Assembly (NCBI RefSeq): GCF_030150285.1 | Contig: NZ_JASLGE010000074.1 | Coordinates: 1-64,000 of the forward strand | Source of the DNA: Pseudomonas sp. | GTDB taxonomy: Bacteria > Pseudomonadota > Gammaproteobacteria > Pseudomonadales > Pseudomonadaceae | Direction of reading: 5' to 3' | DNA length: 64,000 bases | In this document: positions 8,333-17,445 of the stretch, one piece after another | Position numbering within the stretch: position 1 is the first letter of the stretch | Layout: each line of letters begins with the position of its first letter | Program-made: the position numbers and the translations under genes | Notes under the pieces: model-generated | Seen by the model: the letters and a program-made list of their open reading frames with translations, nothing else | Databases searched by the model: none | Told to the model about the DNA's origin: nothing

Positions 8333-9964
8333 ATGCGCGAACAACACTCCCTGAGTGAGTTGGTCAGTGACAGACTGCCAACTCTGCTCAAGCAACAAAA
8401 AGAACTGGAGCGCTTGCAGCGCTGTGCAGGCCAGGTTGATGGCGAAATCGTCGGTACCGGTCAGGCGGATTTCACCCAGGATAATGTGATCTACGAGTTC
8501 AGCCATCAGGGCAAAAACTTTCACTTGATCGACGTACCTGGAATTGAGGGTAACGAATCCAAGTATGAGGCCATGGTCCAGGAGGCCATCGCCAAGGCTC
8601 ACTTGGTATTTTACGTAAATGGTACCAACAAGAAGCCGGAGGCCGAGACTGCCCGGAGAATCAAGCATTACCTCAACCGTGATGCCAAGGTCTACGCCAT
8701 TTGCAACCTGCGTGGTAAAGCGGACTCCTATGAGTTTGATATGGACCGTGAGTCGCTCGAGCAAACCCACAAAGATGCAGGCGCCATTCGTGCGCAGACT
8801 CGTGAAGTGCTTGAAGATATTCTCGGTTCGGCCTTGGTCAGTGGTTGCCAGAGCCTGCAAGGGTTGCTGGGGTTGACGGGTGTGGCGTTCGACGAGCGGG
8901 GCCTGACCAGTATCCATCCCGATAGAACAGACTTGTTGAAGTCACAACGCGCTTACAAGCAGGACTTCGTCAGCCAGCAAGCCATGCGCAGCTTCAGCCA
9001 GTTAAATGAGCTGCAGCAGGTGATTGGTGATGGTTGTGCCAACTTCGAAGTCGATATTGTTGAAAGTAACAAGCGCAAAGTCTTGCGCCTCCTGCAGGAC
9101 ACCGTGAATGACTTGAAGCAGCAGCGGGACGAGCACCAGACTATTAGTAATCAGGTTGGTGCAGAAATCATTGAGTGTGAAAAAGCCATTAGGCTCAGCT
9201 TTGAAGAGCTGAAAAACAGCTTTAGCAAACAACGCAGTAATGCTTTGGGTATCTTTTTCAATGACCTGACTAGTGCTGCTCGGGAGGCTGTCGAAGCGCA
9301 CTTCAAGGACAAAGACGAAGTGGAACGGGTCATTCAAGAACACGTCAGGGTCGGACAAGAACGACTTGCTAATAGCCTTGCAAAGAGCCAGGAGCAACTG
9401 TTTGAACAACTGTCGAGCAGTATAGAGCGGGCAATCAAGCGCCTGCAGGAAAATGCCGAGCGGGTCCAGTTCCAACAACGCTTGAGTGTCGCTGCCAACC
9501 ATTCGCTTTCGCTTTCCAGTGCCATGGATGCCATCAGTTTCAACTTTTCGGATTTCGGCGGCTTGCTCATGAGCGTCGGTGGTTATGCCATGAGTGGTTT
9601 CGCGCTCGGTTCGTTTATTCCTGGCGCAGGCAATATTATTGGGGCAGTGGTCGGCGGCATTGTTGGGCTATTTGCGGCAGGCATTAGCTATCTCCTGGGT
9701 GGGCGCAATAAAAAAATCGCCGAGGCGCAAGCCAATGTGACTGAGGCAATCAAAAAAGAGCGTGCTGCCAGTGAGACGCCGTTTGAGCAAGAGACTCAGG
9801 TTCTGTTGGCAACAATCAGGGCGCAGATCGAGGGCTCAACACTGCGTCAGTTGAGTGATGAACGCCAAAAGATGGCCGATGTTGGTGTTGTGTTCGATAA
9901 GAAAATTGCCTCTATCCAGGCGTTGAAAAATCAAGTGGAAGCCGCACCCTATGGAACAATTTAA
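8333..9964 (+). CDS. leoB: Dynamin-like GTPase subunit lacking the P-loop (LeoB-like)
   Basis: The 543-residue protein begins close to the switch I threonine (GQADFT, residues 43-48), then G3 at DVPG (67-70) and a G4-like NLRGKAD (125-131). No GxxxxGKS precedes them, so it cannot bind GTP phosphates by itself in the usual way. A helical bundle follows, then a glycine-rich hydrophobic region (about residues 400-460, including FIPGAGNIIGAVVGG) suited to membrane insertion. It starts 57 bases after leoC and overlaps leoA by 14 bases. The likely role is to complete the LeoC nucleotide site and remodel or tether membrane. Confidence 0.75.
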   Translation: MREQHSLSELVSDRLPTLLKQQKELERLQRCAGQVDGEIVGTGQADFTQDNVIYEFSHQGKNFHLIDVPGIEGNESKYEAMVQEAIAKAHLVFYVNGTNKKPEAETARRIKHYLNRDAKVYAICNLRGKADSYEFDMDRESLEQTHKDAGAIRAQTREVLEDILGSALVSGCQSLQGLLGLTGVAFDERGLTSIHPDRTDLLKSQRAYKQDFVSQQAMRSFSQLNELQQVIGDGCANFEVDIVESNKRKVLRLLQDTVNDLKQQRDEHQTISNQVGAEIIECEKAIRLSFEELKNSFSKQRSNALGIFFNDLTSAAREAVEAHFKDKDEVERVIQEHVRVGQERLANSLAKSQEQLFEQLSSSIERAIKRLQENAERVQFQQRLSVAANHSLSLSSAMDAISFNFSDFGGLLMSVGGYAMSGFALGSFIPGAGNIIGAVVGGIVGLFAAGISYLLGGRNKKIAEAQANVTEAIKKERAASETPFEQETQVLLATIRAQIEGSTLRQLSDERQKMADVGVVFDKKIASIQALKNQVEAAPYGTI

Positions 9965-11696
9965 GCAGTTCAATGCCAGCAAGTCCGAAGTCGTCAAGTC
10001 GCTTGGTGACCTCCAGAACCTTGTTGGTGCTCTCGCAGAACTGGGACTCGATGTGTCCCAAGACCTCGACAAGATCAAACAGGCTATAGGTGATGTCCAG
10101 GCCGATACCCTGCGCATTGCTTTAGTGGGCGCTTTCTCCGACGGAAAAACCAGCGTGGTTGCTGGTTGGTTGGGGCAGGTCATGAAGAACATGAAGATCG
10201 ACGCCAACGAGTCCTCGGACGCTTTAGAAATCTACCGGCCCGATAACCTGCAAGACCGCTGCGAAATTGTCGATACCCCCGGCCTTTTCGGTGACAAGGA
10301 GAAAGCTGCAGAAAATGGCAGTTTGGTTCAGTACGGCGATATCACCAAAAATTACATCTCCGAAGCGCATTTGATTTTCTACGTGGTCGACGCGACCAAC
10401 CCGCTCAAGGAAAGCCATCAGGACATCGCGCGCTGGGTGTTGCGCGACCTGAACAAGTTGAGTTCGACCATCTTCGTCATTAACAAAATGGATGAAGTGG
10501 CTGACCTGCGCGATGCCGAAGAATTTCAGCAGCAGAGCGCTATCAAGAAGAACAACCTGCTGGATAAGTTACAGCGCTTTGTTGGCCTGACGCCGGCCGA
10601 GCGTGATGCAGTCAATGTGGTCTGCGTAGCTTCCAACCCCAACAGCCGTGGGCTGGAATTTTGGTTTGAGCAAAAAGATTTGTATGACCAGCGTTCTCGC
10701 ATCAGCGAGCTCAAGCAGGTTACCCAGCAGGTACTGGATAGCAGTGGTCGTGAAACCCTGATCAAGAAGACAGGTGTTGATGTGGTGCGTGACGTGTTGG
10801 GCAAGAAGATTGGCATGGCCAAGGATGAGTTGATCAGGCTCAAACTACTGGCCGATAACCAGCGCCTCGAAGCAACCCGCATCCAGGAAGATATTAATGA
10901 GGGCAAGCGCAAAGTCCTTGCTACCGTAGGCGACCTTTACCAGGCACTCAGCAATCTTGAGAAAGATCTGCTTAACAGCATACGTACGTTACCCCGTGAT
11001 CAGGTTCACGCCTTTCTGGAGGCAGAAATCGGCTTCACGAAGAGCGACATAGGCGAAAAATTGCGTTTTCGCATTGATCATCTGTTTAGCATGGCGTTCA
11101 ACCAGTCTTCATCGATTATGAGTGGTATTAGCGCCAGTATTGAACATCAGCTAGATGCCTCGTTAGCGTTTGCTGACAGTATTACGGCATCGGCCTTGTC
11201 GGCTTCGAGCAGAGCGTTGAGCGCGGTATCGAAAATTCCCGTCGAGAACATCAAAAATGGTGTGTTCCTAGCTCGAGAGACCCTGAAAAACCTTACGGGT
11301 TACGTCTATAAATTCAAGCCTTGGGAAGCCACTAAGCTGGCCTCTAACATCAGCCGCTGGTCTGGACCGATTGGTGCGGCTATTCAGGTATTGACTGACA
11401 TCATCACCGTTGTGCAGCAGCAACGTGCTGAGGCGGAGCTTAAGAAGCTGCAGAGTGACCTTGCTGAAGTCGTTAAAAGCCATTTTGCCGAGCCAATGAG
11501 GCTGCTGATGGATCACGACAAGGTGATGGAAATTTTTGCACCGCAGATCAAGATGTTTGAGAAAATCCTGATCGAACAGGAGAAAAGTCTGGATGCCTTG
11601 AGCAACCGGCAAGCGCAACTGGGGCAGCTTGAAACCCACTTGAATCAGGCGTTTGGTGCGCCAGTGGTGATCGAAGGCGAGTTTCGGGTGATCTGA
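9951..11696 (+). CDS. leoA: Dynamin-like GTPase LeoA
   Basis: The 581-residue protein has a complete GTPase domain: P-loop GAFSDGKTS (60-68), G3 DTPG (108-111) and G4 NKMD (178-181). A long helical stalk follows with two hydrophobic patches (near residues 400 and 465), as in the bacterial dynamin LeoA. Its start lies inside the end of leoB, indicating translational coupling. Known LeoA proteins are associated with membrane and vesicle effects in E. coli, and leoABC-type loci are reported as antiphage (Eleos). A hairpin follows 8 bases after the stop. Highest-confidence member of the three-gene unit. Confidence 0.85.
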   Translation: MEQFKQFNASKSEVVKSLGDLQNLVGALAELGLDVSQDLDKIKQAIGDVQADTLRIALVGAFSDGKTSVVAGWLGQVMKNMKIDANESSDALEIYRPDNLQDRCEIVDTPGLFGDKEKAAENGSLVQYGDITKNYISEAHLIFYVVDATNPLKESHQDIARWVLRDLNKLSSTIFVINKMDEVADLRDAEEFQQQSAIKKNNLLDKLQRFVGLTPAERDAVNVVCVASNPNSRGLEFWFEQKDLYDQRSRISELKQVTQQVLDSSGRETLIKKTGVDVVRDVLGKKIGMAKDELIRLKLLADNQRLEATRIQEDINEGKRKVLATVGDLYQALSNLEKDLLNSIRTLPRDQVHAFLEAEIGFTKSDIGEKLRFRIDHLFSMAFNQSSSIMSGISASIEHQLDASLAFADSITASALSASSRALSAVSKIPVENIKNGVFLARETLKNLTGYVYKFKPWEATKLASNISRWSGPIGAAIQVLTDIITVVQQQRAEAELKKLQSDLAEVVKSHFAEPMRLLMDHDKVMEIFAPQIKMFEKILIEQEKSLDALSNRQAQLGQLETHLNQAFGAPVVIEGEFRVI

Positions 11697-11704
11697 TCGT
11701 ATGT

Positions 11705-11729
11705 GTCTGGCCAGTGATGCTGGCCAGAC
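11705..11729. terminator. Hairpin between convergent leoA and the DUF726 gene
   Basis: A perfect 10-base stem (GTCTGGCCAG with CTGGCCAGAC) closes a 5-base loop. It lies between two stop codons that face each other and could serve both strands. There is no strong T-run on either side, so efficiency as an intrinsic terminator is uncertain. Confidence 0.55.
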
Positions 11730-11744
11730 CTGGTTGCGTGAGTG

Positions 11745-13211
11745 TCAGAGCAACCCTTCGTTATTCAGTTTCAGGCGCGCATAGAACACAATGGCAACAG
11801 CCGGTATCAGCGCCGAGTAACCCGGTTTGACCGCACTTTTAAGATTGGTAAACGCTGTTTGAAGTCGTTCAGTCGGTATCAGCGTGCTGAGCGATGACCA
11901 TCTTGATAAGGATGCCAAAGCCACTGCTTTACTGAGATTGGGCTGCGATGATTGGGTTTTCCTATACAGAGGTGCTGGTGCTTCAGGCGCCGAAAAGTAG
12001 GACGTCACGGTCAGGCTGGCTGCCAGAGCATCAACTTGCTCAAAATAGTCTTTCTCAGGCATGGCGCGTACTTGCTGAAGGATATCTTTTCTCGAAGCAA
12101 GCGTGTGATTATCCCCGAATGAAGACTGGAAGAACTGGCTGATCAGCATTGCCTCCAGTTCGATAACCTGCGCACAGTCGTGCATCTCGTTTACAAGCTC
12201 ATAGTGCTCGGCGAGCATCAGGAGAATTTGCACGTATTTAAGCCCGCGACCCCGTGCCAGATTGACCATGCAATGCCCTCCGAGCAGTTGAAGCTCTTTG
12301 GCCATTAGGTACAACGACTGATCGGTTTCAAGGTTCGCCCAGCTGCTGGTCCGCAGATGTTTGACTACCTGGCCGCGGATGCGTTCGCTGGTCAGCTCCA
12401 GCAGGTCATAGAGCAGGTGGTCAAGTACAACGGGGTCGGGTTTTTTGATTATTGTCTGCGGCTGTGATGATGCTGGTAGGCCGCTTTGATAGCCTTGGAA
12501 GCCGCAGTCGCGCAACACTTTTTCCAGGCTCTCCCAATAGTCCGTGTGCCCAAAATCGGTCATCTCGACATTCTTGCAGTTATCTACCGGGTTACGGCCT
12601 GCACTGGTTTCGCCCAGGTTAAACAGCAGGATTTTGTCGGAGCTCGAAAAAGCATTGCACAGCTTGCCTTTGATAAGCTTGTCGAATGCAGATGCTTCAT
12701 CCCCCGACAGCTTAGACGCAGCGGCCATCAACAGAACATCACCGACTACTAGTCCGTCATCAGGCGGATTATTGTGCCGTTCGCGTAATGCACTGATGAC
12801 TATACGTCCCCCCAGCGAGTGCCCGACCAGATTGACAGTTTCAACGTACGGATGATGCTCAAGCAGGTAGCTATCGAGTTGCTTGAGCAGCGTCTTGCCC
12901 ATGTCGCTGGCGCGGTTGCGGCTTCTGTTGAAATGGATAGCACGGTCGACGGCAACAGCTCCAGCGCCAACAAAGGCGCTGACTCGCGCGGTAGCCCAAA
13001 TGCCTTTGCTGATGAAAGTGTCGAACTGGCTCCAATGCCCCGATGGCCAGAAGGCGAAGATGTTGATGCAGTTGTGCAAGGATGAGGGGATGGCCTTGCG
13101 CAACGCACAGCGATCTTCCATATCGTGGCCGGCTGAGTAGCCATGGATAAATACATTGGCCACGGTTCCCGAGCGATGGGGAAGGGTCATAAATTTGAAC
13201 TGAGTGCTCAC
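11745..13211 (-). CDS. DUF726-like alpha/beta hydrolase
   Basis: The 488-residue protein has an N-terminal hydrolase domain. The oxyanion strand is VFIHGYSAG (residues 20-28) and the nucleophile elbow is GHSLGG (130-135, Ser132), with a likely acid/His pair in the following 100 residues (FGHTDYWE). This resembles the DUF726/TMCO4 family of esterase- or lipase-like proteins. The C-terminal half is helical with a single hydrophobic segment close to the end. It converges on leoA and is read away from the restriction operon. Whether it belongs to the dynamin system, for instance as a phospholipase effector, cannot be told from sequence alone. Confidence 0.65.
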   Translation of the reverse strand: MSTQFKFMTLPHRSGTVANVFIHGYSAGHDMEDRCALRKAIPSSLHNCINIFAFWPSGHWSQFDTFISKGIWATARVSAFVGAGAVAVDRAIHFNRSRNRASDMGKTLLKQLDSYLLEHHPYVETVNLVGHSLGGRIVISALRERHNNPPDDGLVVGDVLLMAAASKLSGDEASAFDKLIKGKLCNAFSSSDKILLFNLGETSAGRNPVDNCKNVEMTDFGHTDYWESLEKVLRDCGFQGYQSGLPASSQPQTIIKKPDPVVLDHLLYDLLELTSERIRGQVVKHLRTSSWANLETDQSLYLMAKELQLLGGHCMVNLARGRGLKYVQILLMLAEHYELVNEMHDCAQVIELEAMLISQFFQSSFGDNHTLASRKDILQQVRAMPEKDYFEQVDALAASLTVTSYFSAPEAPAPLYRKTQSSQPNLSKAVALASLSRWSSLSTLIPTERLQTAFTNLKSAVKPGYSALIPAVAIVFYARLKLNNEGLL

Positions 13212-13744
13212 TCAAGGTCCTTGCATGAGGCTGAAGAATAAATAAATGATGTCATTCCGCTATCTAGCTGTAAATCATTTTGCAGAACAACTAGTTAGTG
13301 GGTGAGCGTATGCATGAGTGTCGTTGAGACATGTCAACAATCGGCACAGATTGTGAGGCAATATCGCTATAAACATCGCTCTTGGTGCCGCTTGGGCCTC
13401 GTTGAAGAATGGAAGCTAGTAAGTCCTGAGCCAAAATGTTACCTGTTTACACATCCAGTATTGGTACTCCAAGCCCAGAGGTTTACTGTCCGCGCAATCG
13501 TTGGTGACCCTCGCGCTCTACGACATCTTGGGCATTTCACTTGTGATGGTGAAAAGGAACAAAAATAGGGACGATTTGCTGGCCCGATGATACTGAAGTG
13601 GGTAAGGTTCGCCCATTAACCGCAGGTACAGCCTTCGCCTGGCCACAGATCTCTGTTGTCCCCCTGCTGGCGCTGGCGCCATGGTGGATTATCCATCACG
13701 CACCAGCGACGCCTGCGCACTTATTTTTTACTCTAGGATCGCCA
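13212..13744. other. 533-base gap upstream of the type I restriction operon
   Basis: No convincing gene is seen. A frame at 13302-13568 has no ribosome site and no recognisable domain. The stretch must contain the promoter of the hsdM operon and that of the leftward hydrolase gene. The last 20 bases hold the hsdM ribosome site (AGGA). No operator-like palindrome stood out. Confidence 0.5.
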
Positions 13745-16219
13745 ATGGCTATCAAGAAATCCGATCTTTACTCTTCCCTCTGGGCCTCGTGTGACGAGCT
13801 GCGCGGTGGGATGGATGCCAGCCAGTACAAGGACTACGTCCTGTTCATGCTGTTTATCAAGTACATCTCCGACAAGTACGGTAACTCGGATGACTTCGCA
13901 CCACCGGTCAATATTCCACCGGGTGCCAGTTTCAAGGACATGATCGCCCTCAAGGGCAAGGCCGACATCGGCGACAAGATCAACAAGCAGGTCATTCAAC
14001 CGCTGATCGACGCCAACAGCCGGCTTGCGCGCAGTGACTTTCCCGACTTCAACGATCCAAACAAGCTCGGCGAAGGCGATGCGATGGTGCAGCGCCTGAC
14101 CAATCTGGTGGCCATCTTCGAGAAGCCCGAGCTGGATTTCTCGAAAAATCGCGCCGATAACGACGACATTCTTGGCGACGCCTACGAATACCTGATGCGC
14201 CACTTCGCCAGCGAAAGCGGCAAGAGCAAAGGGCAGTTCTACACCCCGTCCGAGGTTAGCCGCGTCATTGCCCAAGTCATCGGTATCAGCCCGGCCAATA
14301 CGGTGGCCAAAACCAGCGTCTACGACCCGACGTGCGGCTCAGGTTCCTTGTTGCTGAAAGTAGCCGACCAGGCGGGTAAACACATCACCCTGGAAGGGCA
14401 GGAGATGGACGTGACCACCGCCGGTCTCGCCCGCATGAACATGATCCTGCACGACTTCCCGACCGCTAATATTTTGCAGGGCAACACACTGTCCACGCCC
14501 AAGTTCAAGGACGGCGAGCAGCTGCGTACCTATGACTATGTCGTGGCTAACCCGCCGTTTTCGGTCAAGAGCTGGAGCGTCGGGTTGACACCCGCCAATG
14601 ACCCTTACCAGCGCTTTGCCTGGGGTGAGCCGCCGGCCAAACAGGGCGACTATGCCTTTTTGCTGCACATCATCCGCTCACTGAAAAGTACCGGCAAAGG
14701 CGCCTGTATTCTGCCCCACGGCGTGCTGTTTCGCGGCAATGCCGAGGCCGTGATCCGTGCTCAGTTGGTGCGTTCGGGCTACCTCAAAGCGATTATCGGT
14801 CTGCCGGCAAACCTGTTTTTTGGCACAGGCATACCCGCATGCATCCTGGTGCTGGACAAGGAAAACGCCAGTGCGCGCAAAGGCATTTTCATGATCGATG
14901 CCGCCAAGGGCTTTATCAAAGACGGCCCCAAGAACCGCTTGCGCGATCAGGACGTGCACAAAATCGTCGATACCTTTACCCGAATGGCAGATGTGCCGCG
15001 TTACGCGCGCATGGTCCCCTTCGACGAGATCAGCGACCCGAAAAACGACTTCAACCTCAACCTGCCGCGCTATATCGACAGTACCGAGCCTGAGGATATT
15101 CAAGACATCGACGGCCATTTGCGCGGAGGCATTCCCGAGCGTGACATCGACGCCTTCGACAGCTACTGGCAGGTCATGCCGGCCCTGCGCGCGGCCCTGT
15201 TCAAGCCGGCCAGCCACCCCGGTTACTGTGAGCTGGTTAGCCGTGAGGTGAAGTCGGTCATATTCGCTCACCAGCAGTTCGCCACCTTTAAAGCCGGTGT
15301 GGATACGCTGTTCAAACAGTGGTTGATCAGCAGCACCCCGCTACTCAAAGGCTTTGCAGTCAACAGCCACCCCAAGGAGCTGGTTGCCACATTGTCCGAA
15401 GACCTGCTCCGTACTTTCGCCAAAGCGCACCTGCTTGACCATTACGACATCTATCAGCACCTGATGGACTACTGGGCGGCGACCATGCAGGACGACTGCT
15501 ATCTGATCAGCGCCGACGGCTGGAAAGCTGCCGCTAGTGCGCGCGAAATCTTCAAAGTAAAAGACAAGAACAACAAGCTGGTCTGGGCTGAGAAGCATGA
15601 CTACTGTAAAGGCAAGCGCCGCTTCAAATCCGACCTGATTCCGGTCGAGATTCTCATTGCCAACTATTTCATGGCTGAGCGCAACGACATTGAAGGCCTT
15701 GAAACCTGGCTTGCCAGTGTCGAGCAAAGCATGAGTGAAATGCTTGAAGAGCACAGCGGTGAGGATGGCTCGCTCAGTGAGGTGGTTGAGGGCGAGGGTG
15801 ATAAGCAGAAAGTCACCGCCAAAGCCATCAAGGCACGTCAACGCGAGATTGGCCTGGATCCGGATTATGAGGATGAACTCAAGGTGTTGGCCGAATACGA
15901 CGCGTTGATCGATCAGCAAAGCAGCCTCAAGGCCAAGCTCAAAAAGGCAGAGGAAGATCTCGAGAACATGATCCACGCGAAATACCCGCTGCTTGGCGAG
16001 GACGATATCAAAAGCCTGGTAGTGGATGATAAATGGTTGGCTACCTTGGCCGCTGCTGTGCAGGGCGAACTTGACCGAGTCTCTCAGACTCTGACCGGAC
16101 GCATCCGCGAGCTGAGCGAACGCTACGCCACCCCGTTGCCGCAGCTCACCGATGAAGTCGCCACCCTGGCCAGCCGTGTCGAAGATCATCTGAAAAAAAT
16201 GGGGGCGGTATGGCAGTGA
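13745..16219 (+). CDS. hsdM: Type I restriction-modification methyltransferase subunit
   Basis: The start at 13745 has AGGA six bases upstream and opens with the standard HsdM N-terminus (KKSDLYSSLWASCDELRGG), so a longer upstream frame is not used. The 824-residue product has the AdoMet motif DPTCGSGSLLLKV at about residue 194 and the catalytic NPPF at about 269, typical of N6-adenine methylation. It is longer than the usual 500-550 residues. The extra C-terminal part is helical and ends in a coiled coil (SSLKAKLKKAEEDLENM). It overlaps hsdS by 10 bases and is first in a six-gene operon reaching 24705. Confidence 0.92.
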   Translation: MAIKKSDLYSSLWASCDELRGGMDASQYKDYVLFMLFIKYISDKYGNSDDFAPPVNIPPGASFKDMIALKGKADIGDKINKQVIQPLIDANSRLARSDFPDFNDPNKLGEGDAMVQRLTNLVAIFEKPELDFSKNRADNDDILGDAYEYLMRHFASESGKSKGQFYTPSEVSRVIAQVIGISPANTVAKTSVYDPTCGSGSLLLKVADQAGKHITLEGQEMDVTTAGLARMNMILHDFPTANILQGNTLSTPKFKDGEQLRTYDYVVANPPFSVKSWSVGLTPANDPYQRFAWGEPPAKQGDYAFLLHIIRSLKSTGKGACILPHGVLFRGNAEAVIRAQLVRSGYLKAIIGLPANLFFGTGIPACILVLDKENASARKGIFMIDAAKGFIKDGPKNRLRDQDVHKIVDTFTRMADVPRYARMVPFDEISDPKNDFNLNLPRYIDSTEPEDIQDIDGHLRGGIPERDIDAFDSYWQVMPALRAALFKPASHPGYCELVSREVKSVIFAHQQFATFKAGVDTLFKQWLISSTPLLKGFAVNSHPKELVATLSEDLLRTFAKAHLLDHYDIYQHLMDYWAATMQDDCYLISADGWKAAASAREIFKVKDKNNKLVWAEKHDYCKGKRRFKSDLIPVEILIANYFMAERNDIEGLETWLASVEQSMSEMLEEHSGEDGSLSEVVEGEGDKQKVTAKAIKARQREIGLDPDYEDELKVLAEYDALIDQQSSLKAKLKKAEEDLENMIHAKYPLLGEDDIKSLVVDDKWLATLAAAVQGELDRVSQTLTGRIRELSERYATPLPQLTDEVATLASRVEDHLKKMGAVWQ

Positions 16220-17445
16220 AGCCCGGCTATAAGCAGACCGAGGTGGGAATTATTCCGGAGGAGTGGGAGGTCGTTGCAGTCGAAAGACTCGTGGAGGAAA
16301 GAACTCTCGCGAAACCGCTTGACGGAAATCACGGCAACATTCACCCGAAGAGCAGCGACTACGTTTACCACGGCATCCCATTCGTGATGGCGAACAATTT
16401 TTCTAACGGCCATGTAAATTTTGAAAATTGTAAGTTCATCACCAAGGAAAGAGCGGACAAACTCCAGAAAGGTTTTTCGGTATCTGGTGATGTTCTGTTG
16501 ACCCATAAAGGAACGGTAGGGAACACTGCCATCGTTGGCGAGTTGAGCACCGATTACATCATGCTCACACCTCAAGTTACCTACTATCGAGTTCTAGATG
16601 CGAATAGCCTGAACAACAACTTTCTACGGCATTATTTCGATAGCCAATCATTCCAATCGCTTTTTACTAGCTTGGCTGGAGGCGGAACGCGGGCCTACCT
16701 TGGCATTGTTAAGCAACTAGCTTTGCCTATTATCATGCCGCCTATCAAGGAGCAACGCGCCATCGCGGCGGTATTGAGTGATGTGGATGCGTTGCTGGGT
16801 GCACTGGAGCGACTTATCTCCAAGAAGCGCAACCTCAAACAGGCCGCCATGCAACAACTTCTCACTGGCCAATCTCGCCTCCCTGGTTTCCATGGTGAGT
16901 GGGAGGTGAAACGCCTGGGGGAAATGGCGGAGATCGTGATGGGGCAGTCACCAAGCTCCTCGAATTACAACTCGCAAGGCGATGGCCTCCCGTTGATCCA
17001 GGGAAATGCGGACATTGCAAACCGCAAAACGATCAAGCGTGTATTCACCACTCAAATCACGAAACGTGGACGAGCAGGCGACACGCTGATGTCGGTTCGT
17101 GCTCCTGTTGGGGAGGTATCGCGAGCGACTTTCGATCTGTGTATCGGGCGCGGAGTTTGTGCAATCCGATATCCAAATGACTTTCTTTATCATTACCTTA
17201 TTTTTCTTGAGCCGATGTGGGGCAAGCATTCAAAGGGCTCGACATTTGAATCCGTAAACTCAACTGATGTGAAGGTTGTCGAGGTTCAACTGCCATCCGA
17301 CTTCCCTGAACAAACCGCCATCGCCGCCGTGCTGTCCGATATGGACGACGAACTGGCCGCGCTGAAGCAGCGCCTGGACAAAACCCGCGCCCTCAAGCAA
17401 GGCATGATGCAAGAACTGCTGACAGGAAGAACCCGACTGCTATGA
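16210..17445 (+). CDS. hsdS: Type I restriction-modification specificity subunit
   Basis: The 411-residue product has two target-recognition domains, each opening with a GEW/EEW-V-type strand (IPEEWEVVAVERL and FHGEWEVKRLGEM). Each ends in a conserved helix: KEQRAIAAVLSDVDALLGALERLI and PEQTAIAAVLSDMDDELAALKQ. The near-repeat of these helices is the spacer pair that sets the distance between the two half-sites of a bipartite DNA target. Both TRDs look complete. The gene overlaps hsdM upstream and shares ATGA with the next gene, so it is translationally coupled on both sides. Confidence 0.92.
   Translation: MAVKPGYKQTEVGIIPEEWEVVAVERLVEERTLAKPLDGNHGNIHPKSSDYVYHGIPFVMANNFSNGHVNFENCKFITKERADKLQKGFSVSGDVLLTHKGTVGNTAIVGELSTDYIMLTPQVTYYRVLDANSLNNNFLRHYFDSQSFQSLFTSLAGGGTRAYLGIVKQLALPIIMPPIKEQRAIAAVLSDVDALLGALERLISKKRNLKQAAMQQLLTGQSRLPGFHGEWEVKRLGEMAEIVMGQSPSSSNYNSQGDGLPLIQGNADIANRKTIKRVFTTQITKRGRAGDTLMSVRAPVGEVSRATFDLCIGRGVCAIRYPNDFLYHYLIFLEPMWGKHSKGSTFESVNSTDVKVVEVQLPSDFPEQTAIAAVLSDMDDELAALKQRLDKTRALKQGMMQELLTGRTRLL

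Noticed and set aside
13302..13568. 88-codon open frame upstream of hsdM
   Set aside because: No ribosome site, no recognisable domain and a residue composition unlike a folded protein; more likely non-coding DNA with the operon promoter.
13598..13744. Longer N-terminus for HsdM
   Set aside because: The known HsdM N-terminus begins at 13745, which also has an AGGA site; the extra 49 codons have no family match.
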